Assembly: GCA_003254905.1 (NCBI GenBank)
Contig: QANU01067059.1
Coordinates: forward strand, 6,684-70,683
Direction of reading: 5' to 3'
DNA length: 64,000 nt
From: Nissolia schottii
Lineage: Eukaryota; Streptophyta; Magnoliopsida; Fabales; Fabaceae
The notes beneath the pieces were generated by a model. The model searched no databases. It saw only the letters and a list, made by a program, of their open reading frames with translations, and was not told the DNA's origin. This document shows, one piece after another, positions 46,588-60,000 of this stretch (its first letter is position 1; each line of letters opens with the position of its first letter). A program made the translations under genes and the position numbers.

Positions 46588-49437
46588 TCAGAAAATGCCA
46601 GTGAGGAGATTTGCAGCAGTGGAGATTGCAGCTCCAGTGATAGCACACTGCACAATCTGTTCATGAGTGGAGTCTTCCAATGTAAGTGCAAGGGTTGCAC
46701 CCGTGATTGCTCCAGCAACTGCACTGTTTTTCTGCATCAGACAGAATAAACTATTGATGTGAATAATCAAAGTCAGTAGTAGTGTGTACATTCCACCAGT
46801 ACAAATGCCAAAGAAAGAAAGGCACTTCATTTTTTTCATTCACCTAAACTATGATTTTTAACATTAAGGACAAGTTTGATGAGGTAAAAAAAGGGGTATA
46901 AGTTTAATGGATCAGTTCATTCACCGAGTATTTTTAATCATGAATTTAATCCCTGAAACCTTTACTGCATACCAAAACACACCATGTGGAGGAAAAAGTG
47001 GTCCACCATAAGGGACCAAGTAATTGTTTCAAAGCTATACAATAAATCCAGAAAGAGAAAAGAAAAACTTTAATACCCAGTCATGAGCTCCGCGTGCTTC
47101 CTTCAACCCATATGTAAGACCTGAATATATTCCAGCAGCCAATCCTGCGTTTCAGAAGAATTTGTGAGGTTCAAATGTTCATATGGGCAAAAATAGCCTT
47201 TCAAATTGTGCAATACTAGTAATTTTATAGATAATTCCCATTGAAGCAAAAGGAAAACAGATAGATCCAATGGGGTAAAAACAGAACCAAAAACATATAT
47301 ACTTGCAAATAAACTTAGACAATGAGACTCGATGTGTACTTGCAAGTTTGAGAAATGCAAGTAATTAGACAACTAAATCACTAATCACTAATCACTAGAA
47401 AAAACACATGCATATTGATATTACAGCAGCAGAATAATGTCATGGTACAAAGAATATGTCATTACCCCATTGTAAGGACTCTTTTCCTGTGTTCTTCACC
47501 TGTGGAAGAAAATAAGGCAACACAATTAACAAAAAAACAGTAGAATGTGACGGAAGACACACTCAATCCAGCTCTGATTCACAAATTGCAAGTTCAATTG
47601 TCAATCATTAAAGCCAAAATGTACAGCACGCTTTGAAGGGTTCGGGTAGGATAAGCACGTGTACTGATGAGCACATTGAACTATCCATGTGGTGGGGAGC
47701 CCTCACGTCCAGGCTCAACGACGCAATTATCAGGGGCGATAATATAAGAGCTCAGTTATTTGTACTCATAAGTTCAGACACATTAGTGATACACAAGAGT
47801 GGGGACCATACTACTTGATCATTGATAAACACTCTCAATAGTAAATATCTAGTGTGCCGGCCTAAATATGTCGATCAACAATGTCAAAACATCATTTCTT
47901 GTAGTATAATGTTACTAGGTTAAAATAAACTCACCAGGGCCTCGAGGGATTTGGAGCTGGTCTCTCCTGAACGCAAAAGAACAAAAGCAAAAGTAAAGAT
48001 GATAATCCCACACCACTTTTTGGGGTGAGGAGGATGCAAACCGTAATGCCAAAAATAGTTATTAAAATTCCAGTTGATACAAAATGGGGCTATGTATCAA
48101 GGGTGTAACATGTACCTCTGAGACCTGGCAAGCTATGCTTCTTGCCACCTGAGAGTTCTGGTGGTAATCCACCGCTGTTATCAACCTGGTTACCTATGAA
48201 TCCATGCCGTGGACAATAATGCATTATGGTATGATAAATAGATAATATTATATGGATTAGCTCCCACAATGATCAGTCAACATTTTTATGAGGAAAAAAG
48301 AGTCATACATTGAAATTGTTTTAAAATGGGGCCATCTCGGCATGCTTTTTTTTAATGATCAATTCATCTACAAAACTAAACTTGAAAAAGGAACAAGTGG
48401 AAGGAGCATTGCACCTTCAAACGCAGCGAAATATGCCTCACGAGACACAGCTTGAACCGCTCCTACCTAGAAGACATGATGAAAGAAGATGTGAGCAACA
48501 AGCCATGAGAAAGATAGAGTCAACATAATATTAACCGCAATAAAAATTCTTGCAAAAATACAAATATGGTTAGACTTCATAATTAAATTCGCCCACAATA
48601 AAGTTGGTGGTGCCATGATCTAAGTATCTGTATATATTGAAGAAAGTTGGTAGTGTTTATATAAGTGTGTTTAACTACTTGCTGGGTTGTGGCGCAATGC
48701 CTATCTTCTAATGCACCAATGAGTTAGATTATATGGACTACAACGTAGTAGTAGAACCAATAATACATTGAAAATTAAGTGGGTCTAACAACATAAAAAA
48801 AAAAAAAAAAAAAAAANAAAAAAAAAAAAAAACTAACCGGAGGTGAAGGGAGGCTTGTCCTGATCTTATAAAGACTATCTAGACTTTATCTCATTATCTC
48901 TAAAGTGCACTACTAAAGCTGCATAGTCCTAGATTTAAGTATATACAACTAGAATCGGATCAATTTGAAAATTCAAAATTATGATAAATGCATGTCAGAA
49001 GTGAGCAAATAATTTCTGCATATCTTGAGACTGGAGGGAATATTTTGGTATCCAAAAAATAAGATTTGGTGTCGTTTCTAAAATTCAAAATCCATTCCAA
49101 TTAAAACTAACCAAATTTTATGTGCGTGATCTATTCAAAAGTCAAACAATGTGATTAAATACATTTCTATATTGATATATAAGGCAATTTAACACAACAC
49201 AATTTTGGATGGATGCAAAATTAACTCTCTCTAAGGGGTAGCAGATGCATGCATGCATGTAATTACGAGAGAGAGTGGAGAGGGGTAAAGTTAACGTACA
49301 CCAGCAGCTTTGACGAAGCTCTCAGCGATGCGGTTGAGAAGAGGGTGGCCAAGGTCGAAGAGTCCCCCTTTGTCGAAGTTACATAGCTCATCCAGTAGAG
49401 ACCGCGTCTCCAAGTTGCTGCTTGTGCTTATGTTCAT
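46588..49437 (-). CDS. OEP162: Outer envelope pore protein 16-2 (OEP16-2, seed type)
   Basis: Tim17/Tim22/PRAT-family channel of the plastid outer envelope, selective for amino acids and amines in the family. Seven exons (minus), all in phase: 49437-49300, 48466-48415, 48193-48116, 47966-47935, 47499-47466, 47144-47077, 46731-46588; 181 aa (Arabidopsis OEP16-2 is about 178). The N-terminus has the acidic LLDELCN then FDLGHPLLNRIAESFVKAAG, leading into the first helix (VGAVQAVSREAYFAAF). Next comes a hydrophilic loop with GGLPPELSGGKKHSLPGLRG, the extra segment that marks the seed isoform. Two Gly-rich helical segments follow (GLAAGIYSGLTYGLKEARG and SAVAGAITGATLALTLED), then the final TGAAISTAANLLTGIF. 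No cleavable signal peptide, as expected for this family. An ABRE/G-box lies 126 bp upstream of the ATG, and RY-type CATGCATG repeats sit at the start of intron 1, fitting ABA-responsive seed expression (inference). Intact. Confidence 0.93.
49243..49258. promoter_or_regulatory. RY-type CATGCA repeat in intron 1 of OEP16-2
   Basis: Overlapping CATGCATGCATG units about 40 bp inside the first intron. RY motifs (CATGCA) are bound by B3 factors such as ABI3/FUS3 in seed genes. The role here is inferred from motif identity and from the gene being the seed-type OEP16. Confidence 0.4.
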
Positions 49438-49562
49438 CTCTGATCCTTAATTACTTCAGAATTCTACGATGAGAAAGAGGAAAGAGTGGAGGAAGGGATG
49501 AAGGGAGGATGAGTGCGACGTAAGTGAGAAGTTACTTGGATGGGCAACACGTTTTAAGATGA

Positions 49563-49574
49563 GCCACACGTGGC
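49563..49574. promoter_or_regulatory. ABRE/G-box upstream of OEP16-2
   Basis: GCCACACGTGGC contains the palindromic G-box CACGTG (49567-49572) within ACACGTGGC, a classic ABA-responsive element context. It lies 126-137 bp upstream of the OEP16-2 ATG, at promoter distance, and is the only CACGTG noticed near this gene's start. bZIP (ABI5/ABF) binding is inferred. Confidence 0.6.
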
Positions 49575-49599
49575 TTCTCCGAAACGACCGAGAATGCTC

Positions 49600-51078
49600 A
49601 GTTGGTGGCAACCCATTTGCAACTTTGACACAAAATCCGATGGTGATGATGATGACCCTGGATTTTTTCAGCTTCACTGCTTGTACTAATTCTAGCTGCC
49701 ACTATTCAGGGCTTAGTGGTTACGACCGTATCGTCTTTTGCGGGTTACAAGACCAAGTCCGTGTTCGATTTGTAGCATCTTTGAATGAATTTTTCAGCAA
49801 ATGTTTTCAAAACTTTAGTCTTATTTAGCAGTCTATTTGTCTTCATAATTAGATATTTGGTTTCTATAAATGGCCATAATTGAATATATAACCACAATTT
49901 CATCATCTTTCGTTCGTTCAAAGGTATACTCATAATAATTCATCACATAATCTTATACTCAAGTTTCTTAAACAGATCTACTGGTTTGCAACATCAGGTG
50001 AATATTAAAAGTTTCAGATGCATACATGCAATTAATTATTATTATTATTATTACTGGGCAGGGTTATCACTAGGCTAACCTTTACTATCTGCTACGGCCG
50101 ATCATCTCAAGTAGGCCTGAACTAATTGCCGCCTATACACCACTCAACAAAAATTCTGCTGGTGATTAAATAGCTTTGACATAAATAAATCCACATGAGA
50201 AAAGTTAACCAGAATTAAATAGGTAGCTGTACCTAAAACAAAAGGAAAGGACGATGCGCCCCACAAATACTATTATGCATGGACTGTAAGTTGTTAAAAG
50301 GTGAAGTAGTGGCAAAAAAACTAGAATTTTACCTAAGGGATATATGTATAGCCCAGATACAAACCAAAAGAGATCTAGGGGTGGAAACTCTCTTTCTTAG
50401 GGTACAAATCTAGGTGAAAGCTAACCAACTTAATTACAGTTAAGGTGACACAGCTGCATCGGAAGCCCAATGCATACGTTTACAGTTCAATACAGATTTA
50501 CAACGAACTACGTTTTCTCACTACATTTCTGAAAAAATGGCCCTAAACTCAAACTGCACATATTATCACATCCACCACAAAAAAAGGGGGAAAAGTAAAA
50601 CCTGTGTAGGGCAGACATTAGCGCCCTCTATCAAGTTGATATAACATAAAAATGGGGGGAAATGATAACAGGATTAACCCCACAAACCCCAGACCCTTTG
50701 GCAGAAATTACGAAAAATGTGCGGGAGGAGGTAACAATAGGTTAGAAGGAAAAGAAAACGAGAACTATTGCTGGTGAATGTTACACAAAAGCAACAATTA
50801 CTATGCCCAAAGCCTGAAATAGCCAACCAAAGCATAGGAGCAGATCCAAGTTGCAGTATTCCGTTGTGAAATAGCTGAAATATCTCGCCACCTCTCAGTG
50901 ACACTATACAGTATCTCCATATGTCCTCAACAGAATGCATAACCAGAACTTACCCTCCTCTTCTGGAAAGAATTCCGTCTTGCAGCTTTGGCGAGTAGGC
51001 ACTGTAACTACTTTGCCACCGGCAAATCCAAAGGTCACAGCACAAACAATCTGCCTTCCTCAATATGGTTCTAAAAGC
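49600..51078. other. Intergenic DNA and 3' region of PP4R3
   Basis: Between the OEP16-2 promoter and the PP4R3 stop codon at 51079. The right part (roughly 50.4-51.08 kb) is likely the PP4R3 3' untranslated region. A short ATT microsatellite is at about 50036-50052. No credible ORF. Confidence 0.5.
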
Positions 51079-54000
51079 TCATGATCCATTTACTGCCGTC
51101 TCTGGCGAGGATTTTGGTGAAACCAGTGGATGTTCCTCAACACCCGACTGTTCATTATTTGAAGAGTCATGCAACCTATCAGAAACGTTTCTTGAGGCAG
51201 CAGTTTCTTTCTCAACACGGTTTTCTTCCATTGTTGTATTGCTAATCTGAGAACTACTTCTGGAAACATTTGGATCCTTTTCTTCACTGTCTTCACCTGA
51301 GCTCATCCTCCCATCAATTTTCCAAGGACCTGCATGCATGTTGATTGCAGTTTTCTTACCAGGTAGCACAGCCTGGCTCAATGTTGAACACAAGGCAGCA
51401 AAAACACTCTCTTTGGATTTCGAATTCTTAGACAACTTCTGCTTCTTCACAAACTCGGGCTCCCTATCCTTTGAAGGCAATTTCCTTTTCAGCCTGAGAG
51501 ACTCCATTGTCCCTTCATCCTCTTCAGAAGCTTCTGGTTGCTTCCTTGGTGGTGGCTTGTAATCTTCATCATCCTCATCATCATCGTAGTCAACCAGTCC
51601 ACCAGACCTTGGGCTGAAATCGAAGACAAATGCATCACTTTCTTGGGAAAATTGGACTAGAAAAATATAAACAGAAGCAAGCATACCTCAACTGAGAGTA
51701 GCTTGCACCAACTCCATTGGATAAAACAGGTTGTTGCTGCTGCGCTTTCTGATTACGTGAAATAGATGCAGAGGATGTATCCTCCTCATCACTGATTAAA
51801 TCACCAAAAGTCAAGAGACTCCGTGCTATTTGTGTAAAACCTCCTACAATACTCATGAAAGACTACATATGTATCAATACCTGTCCTCGTTAAAATAATC
51901 TTCCTCTTCTTTCTCCAGAGCACGCTCGTCAATTCGTCTTCGGAGTTCAGTCGTCTGAGCAGTACCTTTTGTCCCACCATTATCCAAACACTGCAAGCAA
52001 GCATGAAAGCTCAAAACTATGTGCTTGGAAAGAATTGAGTAAATACAAGAGGAATATACCTGCTCATATTTTACTTTCAGTGAGTGAATGGAAACCAAAT
52101 ACTCAAATTTCACTAGCTGATCCCAGAAGGAATCAATTATATATTTCAGCATCAATTTCAAATTTTCCTGCAATAAACATTGTCAGCACAAATCATGAGG
52201 CATTTCATATCCACAATGACTACATATGAAAGATTGGTACCTTCCGAATATACTCAAAAAGTTCAAGAATGGCAGAATTGAGCATATTGTAGCGATTGCC
52301 ATTAGCAACAAAGGCATCTACAATTGGTTTGAGAAGGTTGTTTCTGACAAAATGATTTACCAGATGCTCATCCTGCAGGGCGACGCTCCAAAATATTAGA
52401 TGTACTACACAGGAGGAGCAATCCACCATTAATCTAAAGGGAAACAAGAATTATATAAATGGAAAAAGAAAGAGAATCACAGTTATTGCTTAATGTTAAA
52501 ACAAGATAAAGCTTCACAGAATCAAAAAGATTCAGCCAGCTCAACCAGGTTACAAGTAGTCATATAAAACAATAGAGCCAACACTTACATTAAAAGCTAC
52601 CAGCATAAGCAACTCAAAAGCAATAACAAAGTAAAAAAATTTACCCAAAAGTAACACCAGTTTTTTTTTGGGTTAACTGGTAACTTCACCCTTCTTGAAA
52701 GTGAAGAATCTTAAAATAAAATTAAAAAAAAAAAAAAAAAAACTAAAAGTAAATAATAATAAAAATTAAACCTACTATTGACAGTTATCATGACTAAGAA
52801 AATGCTCTCTAACAGCCAAGATTAACACGGATTCAAAAGGTACTTTACCTGATTACTTTCTGAATACAGTAATAATGCGAACATCTAATCACACATTTGT
52901 GAAAAATAAATCCTTGAGGGTACAAACAACTGCTTGCTAGGATGATTTAAGTGAATTGTTCATATAATTAACAAAAAGCAAGCAAATAAACTCTGCTTCA
53001 ACACGGAAGAGAGACGTGGTTACCTCCAACAGGGCAGAAGGTACAATTAATCACTGATAATAAGATTTCGCACAAAGAAATTGCAGCAGACAAAAAAAAC
53101 TCTCAACTAAAGTGTGGTCCACATGATAGTAAAAAGGGTTTATCTTTAGCTTCTCCATGGCGTTGTGCTAATGGACTCTTTAAAGGTGTTTCTCTATTAC
53201 ATATGCAACTAGATTTACATGCCTTATTATATGGCTCATCTCTTAGGACCTATATGCTTCTTTTTGCATTTTTCTTGTGATGATACCTATCCTCTTTCTT
53301 TGTACTATGATCTTCTTTCTCACTAATGAATTCCTTTTCCTATCAGAAAATATAATAGTGAATCGTTAAAAGGGCAGAGTAATAATTCTGAGGGAAAACA
53401 AAATGAGTTACAGGTTTAAGTTAACATACAAAATATTTCCAATATTCCACTCAGATAAGGCGAGGAAATACAGAGCCACTCATGAAAATAAACTTCATCA
53501 AAACTTCAGTGCTCAAACCATCCATCCTCAGACTACACTAACATGCCCAATCAATATTGTTTTACCCTAAAACATAAACAAATCATAACAGACACCTTTA
53601 ACAACATATAGGCAATATTCAAGGTTCATTCTGCAATTTTCAAGTCGATTGGCTGAAAATGTGCCACCCTTTAGCATTTCTTTCACAATTCATAACAAAT
53701 TATAGCATCTTACAGATGTCAGAAGCTTACATGGCGTGAGAGAATAGTACGAACAAATCGCACAGCACCAACAACTAGATATTTTTCTCTTCTCCGTGTC
53801 AACAACAAAATTTTATCAATCACATTATTATGAAGAAAGTTGGACCTGCAAACAGTAGAGAGATCCAAGTTGACATTTCACCAGATCAGCAACAAAAAAG
53901 TAGATTCTCATTGCAGCAGAGAAAAAAAGAAATACTTTATCCTGTATGGATGGTGTAGGACACAAAAGCATAGTAATTCACATATGTTTGATAGTATCTC

Positions 54001-57000
54001 TGGCTTTGTCGCTCCCTGATACTGAACTCCTTGGCCAGGACCTGCAGATTTGCTGCTTTCACGAGCAATATTTTCTGAAGGACATGAGGCAGTTATCACT
54101 CCAATCAGTTGACCCAAATGCTTCTCAAAGAAAATGTCAACTATAGTATCCCTCTGTCAGATGAAACAAAAAGGTTTAGCATAAGCAAGTCAATGAATTA
54201 GCACAAACTACTACTGGAAGTTTCCTAAAATTGCACTCCACCCCAATTGTGACCGATCACTATTGATTTGTTTTCTGTTTTTATTTTCTGTATTTTTTAT
54301 AGTGAAAACAATAAAATCTTGTTTCCTTTTTCTATTCTGTTTTCACTATTTCCTTATGGAGATGTGGGGTCAGTTCAGTTTCTGCTGTTCATTCGTTACA
54401 TAATTTCAAAATTTTGTGGAAGAAATAGTGAATACAGGGAATGAAAAAAGGAGGAAAAAAAAGATTTTATTTTCACTCTTTTCACTTTACAAACTTTTGA
54501 AAACATAAAAGATAAAACACAGAAAATAATAATAAAAACCTAACAGATCAATGGTGATGAGTGAGTCACAATGAAAAAATGGGAAGAAGTGTAATTTTGC
54601 AAATACTTTGGGGGTGGAGTGCAATTTTAGAAAACTCTCCACAGTAATTTGTGCTAATTACCCTGTCAATTAACCATTTCCCCCCACAAAAAGACGCTAA
54701 AGCTACATGTATGAAGTAAAATAAAATATATTTTAGTATAGAAGCATTTTGTTGTACTATAGAAAACAAAAGTTTTATTGTACCAAAGAAAGCAGAAACA
54801 TTTTGATCAAGAAAAAAATCAGTAACAAAGCAAAGTCAAATTGAGCGAACAAAAACAGATAGCAGAAAAGGTACCTGTGTTCCAGATAATGTGCATGAAT
54901 CCAAAAAACTGCGAAGGATTTCAAGAAACTGGCAGTGCATGTCATCTCCAAAATCTGTTATCATTCCACTAACCTGCCATTGAAGAACTAGTCAATACTC
55001 AATAACTGTTGGAGTAGCTTTCAATATTTGTGCTCTTTATTTTTTTAAATAAAACTTCATCTCTTTGGGTCTCTTGGGTCAAAACAACCCAACTTTGACC
55101 CGCAACTGCAGGTGTACGCAGCGCTGCTACGTCGCATCTCCACCACGATTCGCGATTTCAAGTTGTATTGCACAATTCCCAACGATACAAAACATGATTC
55201 CAGCAATGTTTTGATTCTCCTAAGCAATTTGAATCGCGAGCAACCTGAATCGGCTCAGATTGCATGATTCATGATTTGAAATTGTGAAATTTGATAACCA
55301 GAGTCCTAGCTAGTGAAAATCCCTGTTCTATTCTTAAACAAAACAGTTAGACTATCACAGGCTCCACATCCCAAACATGTATGCATCCTACACCAGTTTG
55401 AAGCTAGATTTCATAATAGCACAGTTTTATACAAGGAAACAAATGGAAGTGTGAACCATTCCATGGTTTCAGGTTTTAGAATTAAAGGAAATAAATTGAA
55501 AATATTACAGGTTGTTCTCTTCTCCTTTACTCAACATAACATCTTTTATCCCCCCAAAAAAAAAATTACAGTTACATTGTTTAATTCCTCTATATATTGA
55601 CTTTGCTAGTACGACATCTCTTCCTCATGATCCAAACAAGCCACCAAGCATCCAATCTCTAACTTCCATAATACGGGCACACATGAAATTTCATCTACAT
55701 AAAAGTTACCAATATGGTGGTGTGATTTCGGCTATTTCTTTACACATTTGCTTATAACACTTACCAACAGTCCAAGAAGTGACACACCTTCCTGCCGAAT
55801 AACATAGGAACGCAAAAGATTAGGATCCTGATTCAAAAAGAGAATAAGGATATCTGTCCTGCAACCATCACAAAGATTTCCTCTTAGAAATTAATCATAA
55901 CAAATGTTAAAACAGACAGTCAAAACTGGAATTTTTATACAGATCAAAGCAACAAAGCGGCATCAGTACCCAGTAAGAACAAGCTTCTTGTTTTGACTTT
56001 GCAAGACATCAGTGACAATGTCAAAGATGCCTTCATTCATCAGATCCCTACAAACATTGAATTCAAAATTAATAAACAAATGAGATATAGCAAGACGTTA
56101 AGATCCCTAATATAGAAGAAAATAGCAAAATGAAAGTTAAAAAAAACAATAGAGATGCACTAGACTTCAGTGTTACATGTCAAAAGTTGCAAGAACTACC
56201 TAATAAAAATTGCATTAGCTATATATCAGAAGTTTCTTTTAGAAGTTGTTTTGTGCTAATTAAAACCTTGTTAAGCATTAAGTTGTGAGAAAAGACCAGA
56301 CTGACAAGCTAACTAATCTTCTGTAAAATGTTGTATTTGTAGGAAGATAAAAGAGGAGTGGAGGAGTGAAACACAAGTTTGACAGAATATTTTAGGTCTC
56401 GTGTTCAAGATTAAGGTACCCATCAGCACTATATATATAGATTACATTTTCAAGAGCAATAGTAAAGGCTTAAACAATTTCCTATGACAACTACTATTCC
56501 AATGTCTTGACTTCTACCTTTGCCAAGGCAATACTAATCAAATGACCAAATACATTTAGTCACATGCTTTATTATTAACACTTCCCCAAAGCTAAAGCTT
56601 ACTAAGCTTAAGCTTGTTAAAAATTAATCCCTCGACAATATTAAAGCATGAAGGAAACACCATAAGATGAGTGGCAAGGCAATAGACATTGCAGAAATCT
56701 TCAGCATAAAACAGGTCCAAAGCACATGGCAATGCCGTGTAACCAGGGCCAGAGCACCTGGGACAACCGTACAACTGGGCCAGAGCATAGGGACAGAGTG
56801 TTTTGGACTGCTGTATGAGAGGACCAGAGCGCTTGGGACTTCAGTACACAAAAATTGACAAACGAAGAGGCCAAAAACTTTAAAAACAGACCTTACCATT
56901 CTAACTAACTCAGAACATATTGTGCCACATCTGTTGAAGCAAAGACCTTCTGACAAAATTTTCCAGTTTCCATAGAAAGTGAAGCTGCCAGGCCTATCTT

Positions 57001-60000
57001 CAAAGATTTAGAGGTGGTAGAGGATGAACATGAGGGAGATGTGATGTTTTGACTAGAGTGCAATCAGAAATCTCCTCAAAGGACTGAAACACAAATCTGG
57101 GTCAGCTGCTGGGTAATGAAACAAGGACCCTCAGATAGATCGAAGAAAATTGTCCACATGGAGAAAAAGAAAAACTGTTTGGACAAAAAATGATATTTGG
57201 GTATGAGTGAAAATGATGAAAGGAAAATGGTTCTGCTGATTCTGATGAAAGGACAAAAATGATGAGAGGACAAAAATGGTTCTGAATTAAGGAGGGTGAA
57301 GGAGACTTGGTTCTGTGGACCAGATGCAAGACCAGCTCCCCCCCCCCCCTTTTGTTGAAGAACTGAACATTTGATGTTCTGCTTGAGTAGATGCAGAACT
57401 GGCTGACAGGAAGGTACAGCAGATTTTTTTTTTTTACTTAAATATTATAAATAATGACGCCAACAGTAAAGAAATAAAAGAGACACGAGTTTCAAAAACT
57501 CAACCCAGCATAAACATGAACAGTGGAAAGGCACAAGAAAATTCTAGTGAGTGACAGAGCATAAAGAACAAGAGCTTGAAATTGTAAGAAACTCTTGTAG
57601 CGGAATAGTGGATTGTGGACGCAGGCCATGAAGGATGGAGTGTAGGAAGATTAAAGAGGAGTGTAGGAGGAGAGAAGCACCGAAGTGTGACTGAATATTT
57701 TAGGTCTAAGGTTCAATATATACGTTTAAGATGCCCACCAGCACTATATATATAGTGCAAAATTATTAGAGTTTACATTTTCAAGAGTAATAATAAAGAC
57801 TTAAACTATTTCCGTATTTCCTATGACAACTATTATTCCAATGCTTTGACTTCTAGGCAATACTAATCACATGACTAAATACATTTAGTCATGTGCTTTA
57901 TTCTTAACAGTAAACAAGCATGCTAGGGAGCATGAAAAATAAGTAGTAAATGCAGGCTTCAGCCATTAGTGTCCCAAAAAGCAGCAGCACCAGTTCTTAC
58001 GATATTCAACCGTTTTTTTATTAGAAAGATGTGTATCAAATAACCTAAGAAAATAACAGAAATAATGAAGTAATACCACACTCAGCCTAAACAAGTATAG
58101 AGAATGCAATCAAACAATAGCAACTGATTCTAAAAATTGGCAAAGGAACACAAATTGCATAATAGGCTGTGTCATCATGTACCATTCTAGATGTAACATA
58201 CCTAAAAAGCCGAAGCTGCTGGACCATCTGTAAGCTCTTGCTTAAACTACAAAACTCATACAAAAAATAGACCTGTCCCCATAGAGAAAAAAATTACATT
58301 CCATAAAAAGAATCAGAAGTAAGGTTTGATCATGAGCATACAAAAGGACTGAATTAATATTGAAGTAATTTTTTTCGAGATAAGAAATTCAATATTAAAG
58401 TAATTCAACAATACAAGACAGGTAAAACTCCACATTAACATAAATATATAAATAAAGGTCAAGCAAGCATGATGATTCATTATGAAAGAAAGGGAAGAAC
58501 TACACCAGTCCAAATTGCAATCTACTCCGTCAAGGACTTTTTCACTGCCAAGTAGTGTCCTATAGTGCAACTCATTGGACATTGACTTATTTGAAAGAAA
58601 AGTGAAGGTAAAACCATGGAGGAGGAAAAGATTCCACTATTTGATTGTGTTCTTAGATGCTAAGCAATTGGAAGAAGGAAGCATTCCTTTGTAAAGACTT
58701 TTGATATCTTTTTTACCTCCTTCAACCTAAGACAAAAATGAGAGATGAAATGAACTAAGGCAGAAGGAAGCATTCCATTCTAAAGACTTCCAATATCTTT
58801 TCTGCCTACCTTTAAGCTAAGGCAAAAATGAGAGATGAAATGAACCATTGTGCAGTTTTTCCAAACTCCAACTAAAGACATTTTAGATTACAATGGCGTA
58901 ATAACAAACATACATTCCATCCATGCTTTTCTTCACAGTATGTAAACTACGGTACATGCAAACTTTAATCAAGATGTAAACTACGGTACATGCAAACTTT
59001 AATCATATTAGGATGCGTTTAAATCTAAAGCACATGCAGTGCTACGAAGTTAAAATCTAAAGGACAATGAGGTTGTCACGTGTTTATAATAATATAACTG
59101 TATGAGTACTCTGAATAACAACTCAACTCAAGATAAGCAATCTAGAAAATCAATGTTTTCCATAGTATTGAAACAAATCAACTGATTCAAGAGAAAAAAG
59201 GAAAAAAAAAAGGAAAATTTATAGTTAACAGAATAATAACTAAATTGTGCAGAACAGAGACCATTTATTAGCATAACCTGACACTGGAATTCTGTTTCTT
59301 CTTTAAGTAAAATTTCATCAAATGTGACTGCACATATATAGTAAGGTACATCACCAGGAGGGGAAAATGTCGAAGTTATGAAATAACAATGTCATGCTGG
59401 ACACAATACAATAGCATTGTCACGGCTAAGAGAAACAAATGAAACAATATCTTCAACTAGACTTACCATATTTGTCTTTGATTCAGGAGAGGTGGTGGGA
59501 GATTTTAGCCTAGCAAACAACTCCTGGATAAATGTACTGTCATCCTTCAACATAGAAACAACCTAAAATAACAGAGCAGTCAAAATGAGAGATAATAATC
59601 AATCAATTAAATGAGAAATTTCTTTGCATACAAAATCAAATCTTACAAAAGCGTTGTTTGCATGTATGATAGAGTTAAGATTTGCAGCAGTAGCCTCATC
59701 CAATACTCCAGCCAAAACAACATCCTGATAGCAGTATGACAAGCTAAGAATCACATTTCAGAAAGTGCAAAGAACAACAGTAAAAGGCTTAGAAGACGCC
59801 AAACCTTCAAAAAGCCAACTCTATATGTCTGATGTATCTTCGATAACACAGAAGGATCTTTTATTGGTATGGCCTATAAAGGAAAATTGTTACACACAAA
59901 GTAAGGGGGTGAAATTTCTTGCACATCTACAGACCTACTATCCACGTTGTTTCTCTCCAAAATAGAACAAATAATCAGGCCAAAAAAATATACCTCCTTG

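Noticed and set aside
47633-47818. 61-codon plus-strand frame
   Set aside because: Lies in an intron of OEP16-2 on the opposite strand with no domain.
49559-49828. 89-codon plus-strand frame over the OEP16-2 promoter
   Set aside because: No domain; it overlaps the ABRE and regulatory region of the divergent gene.
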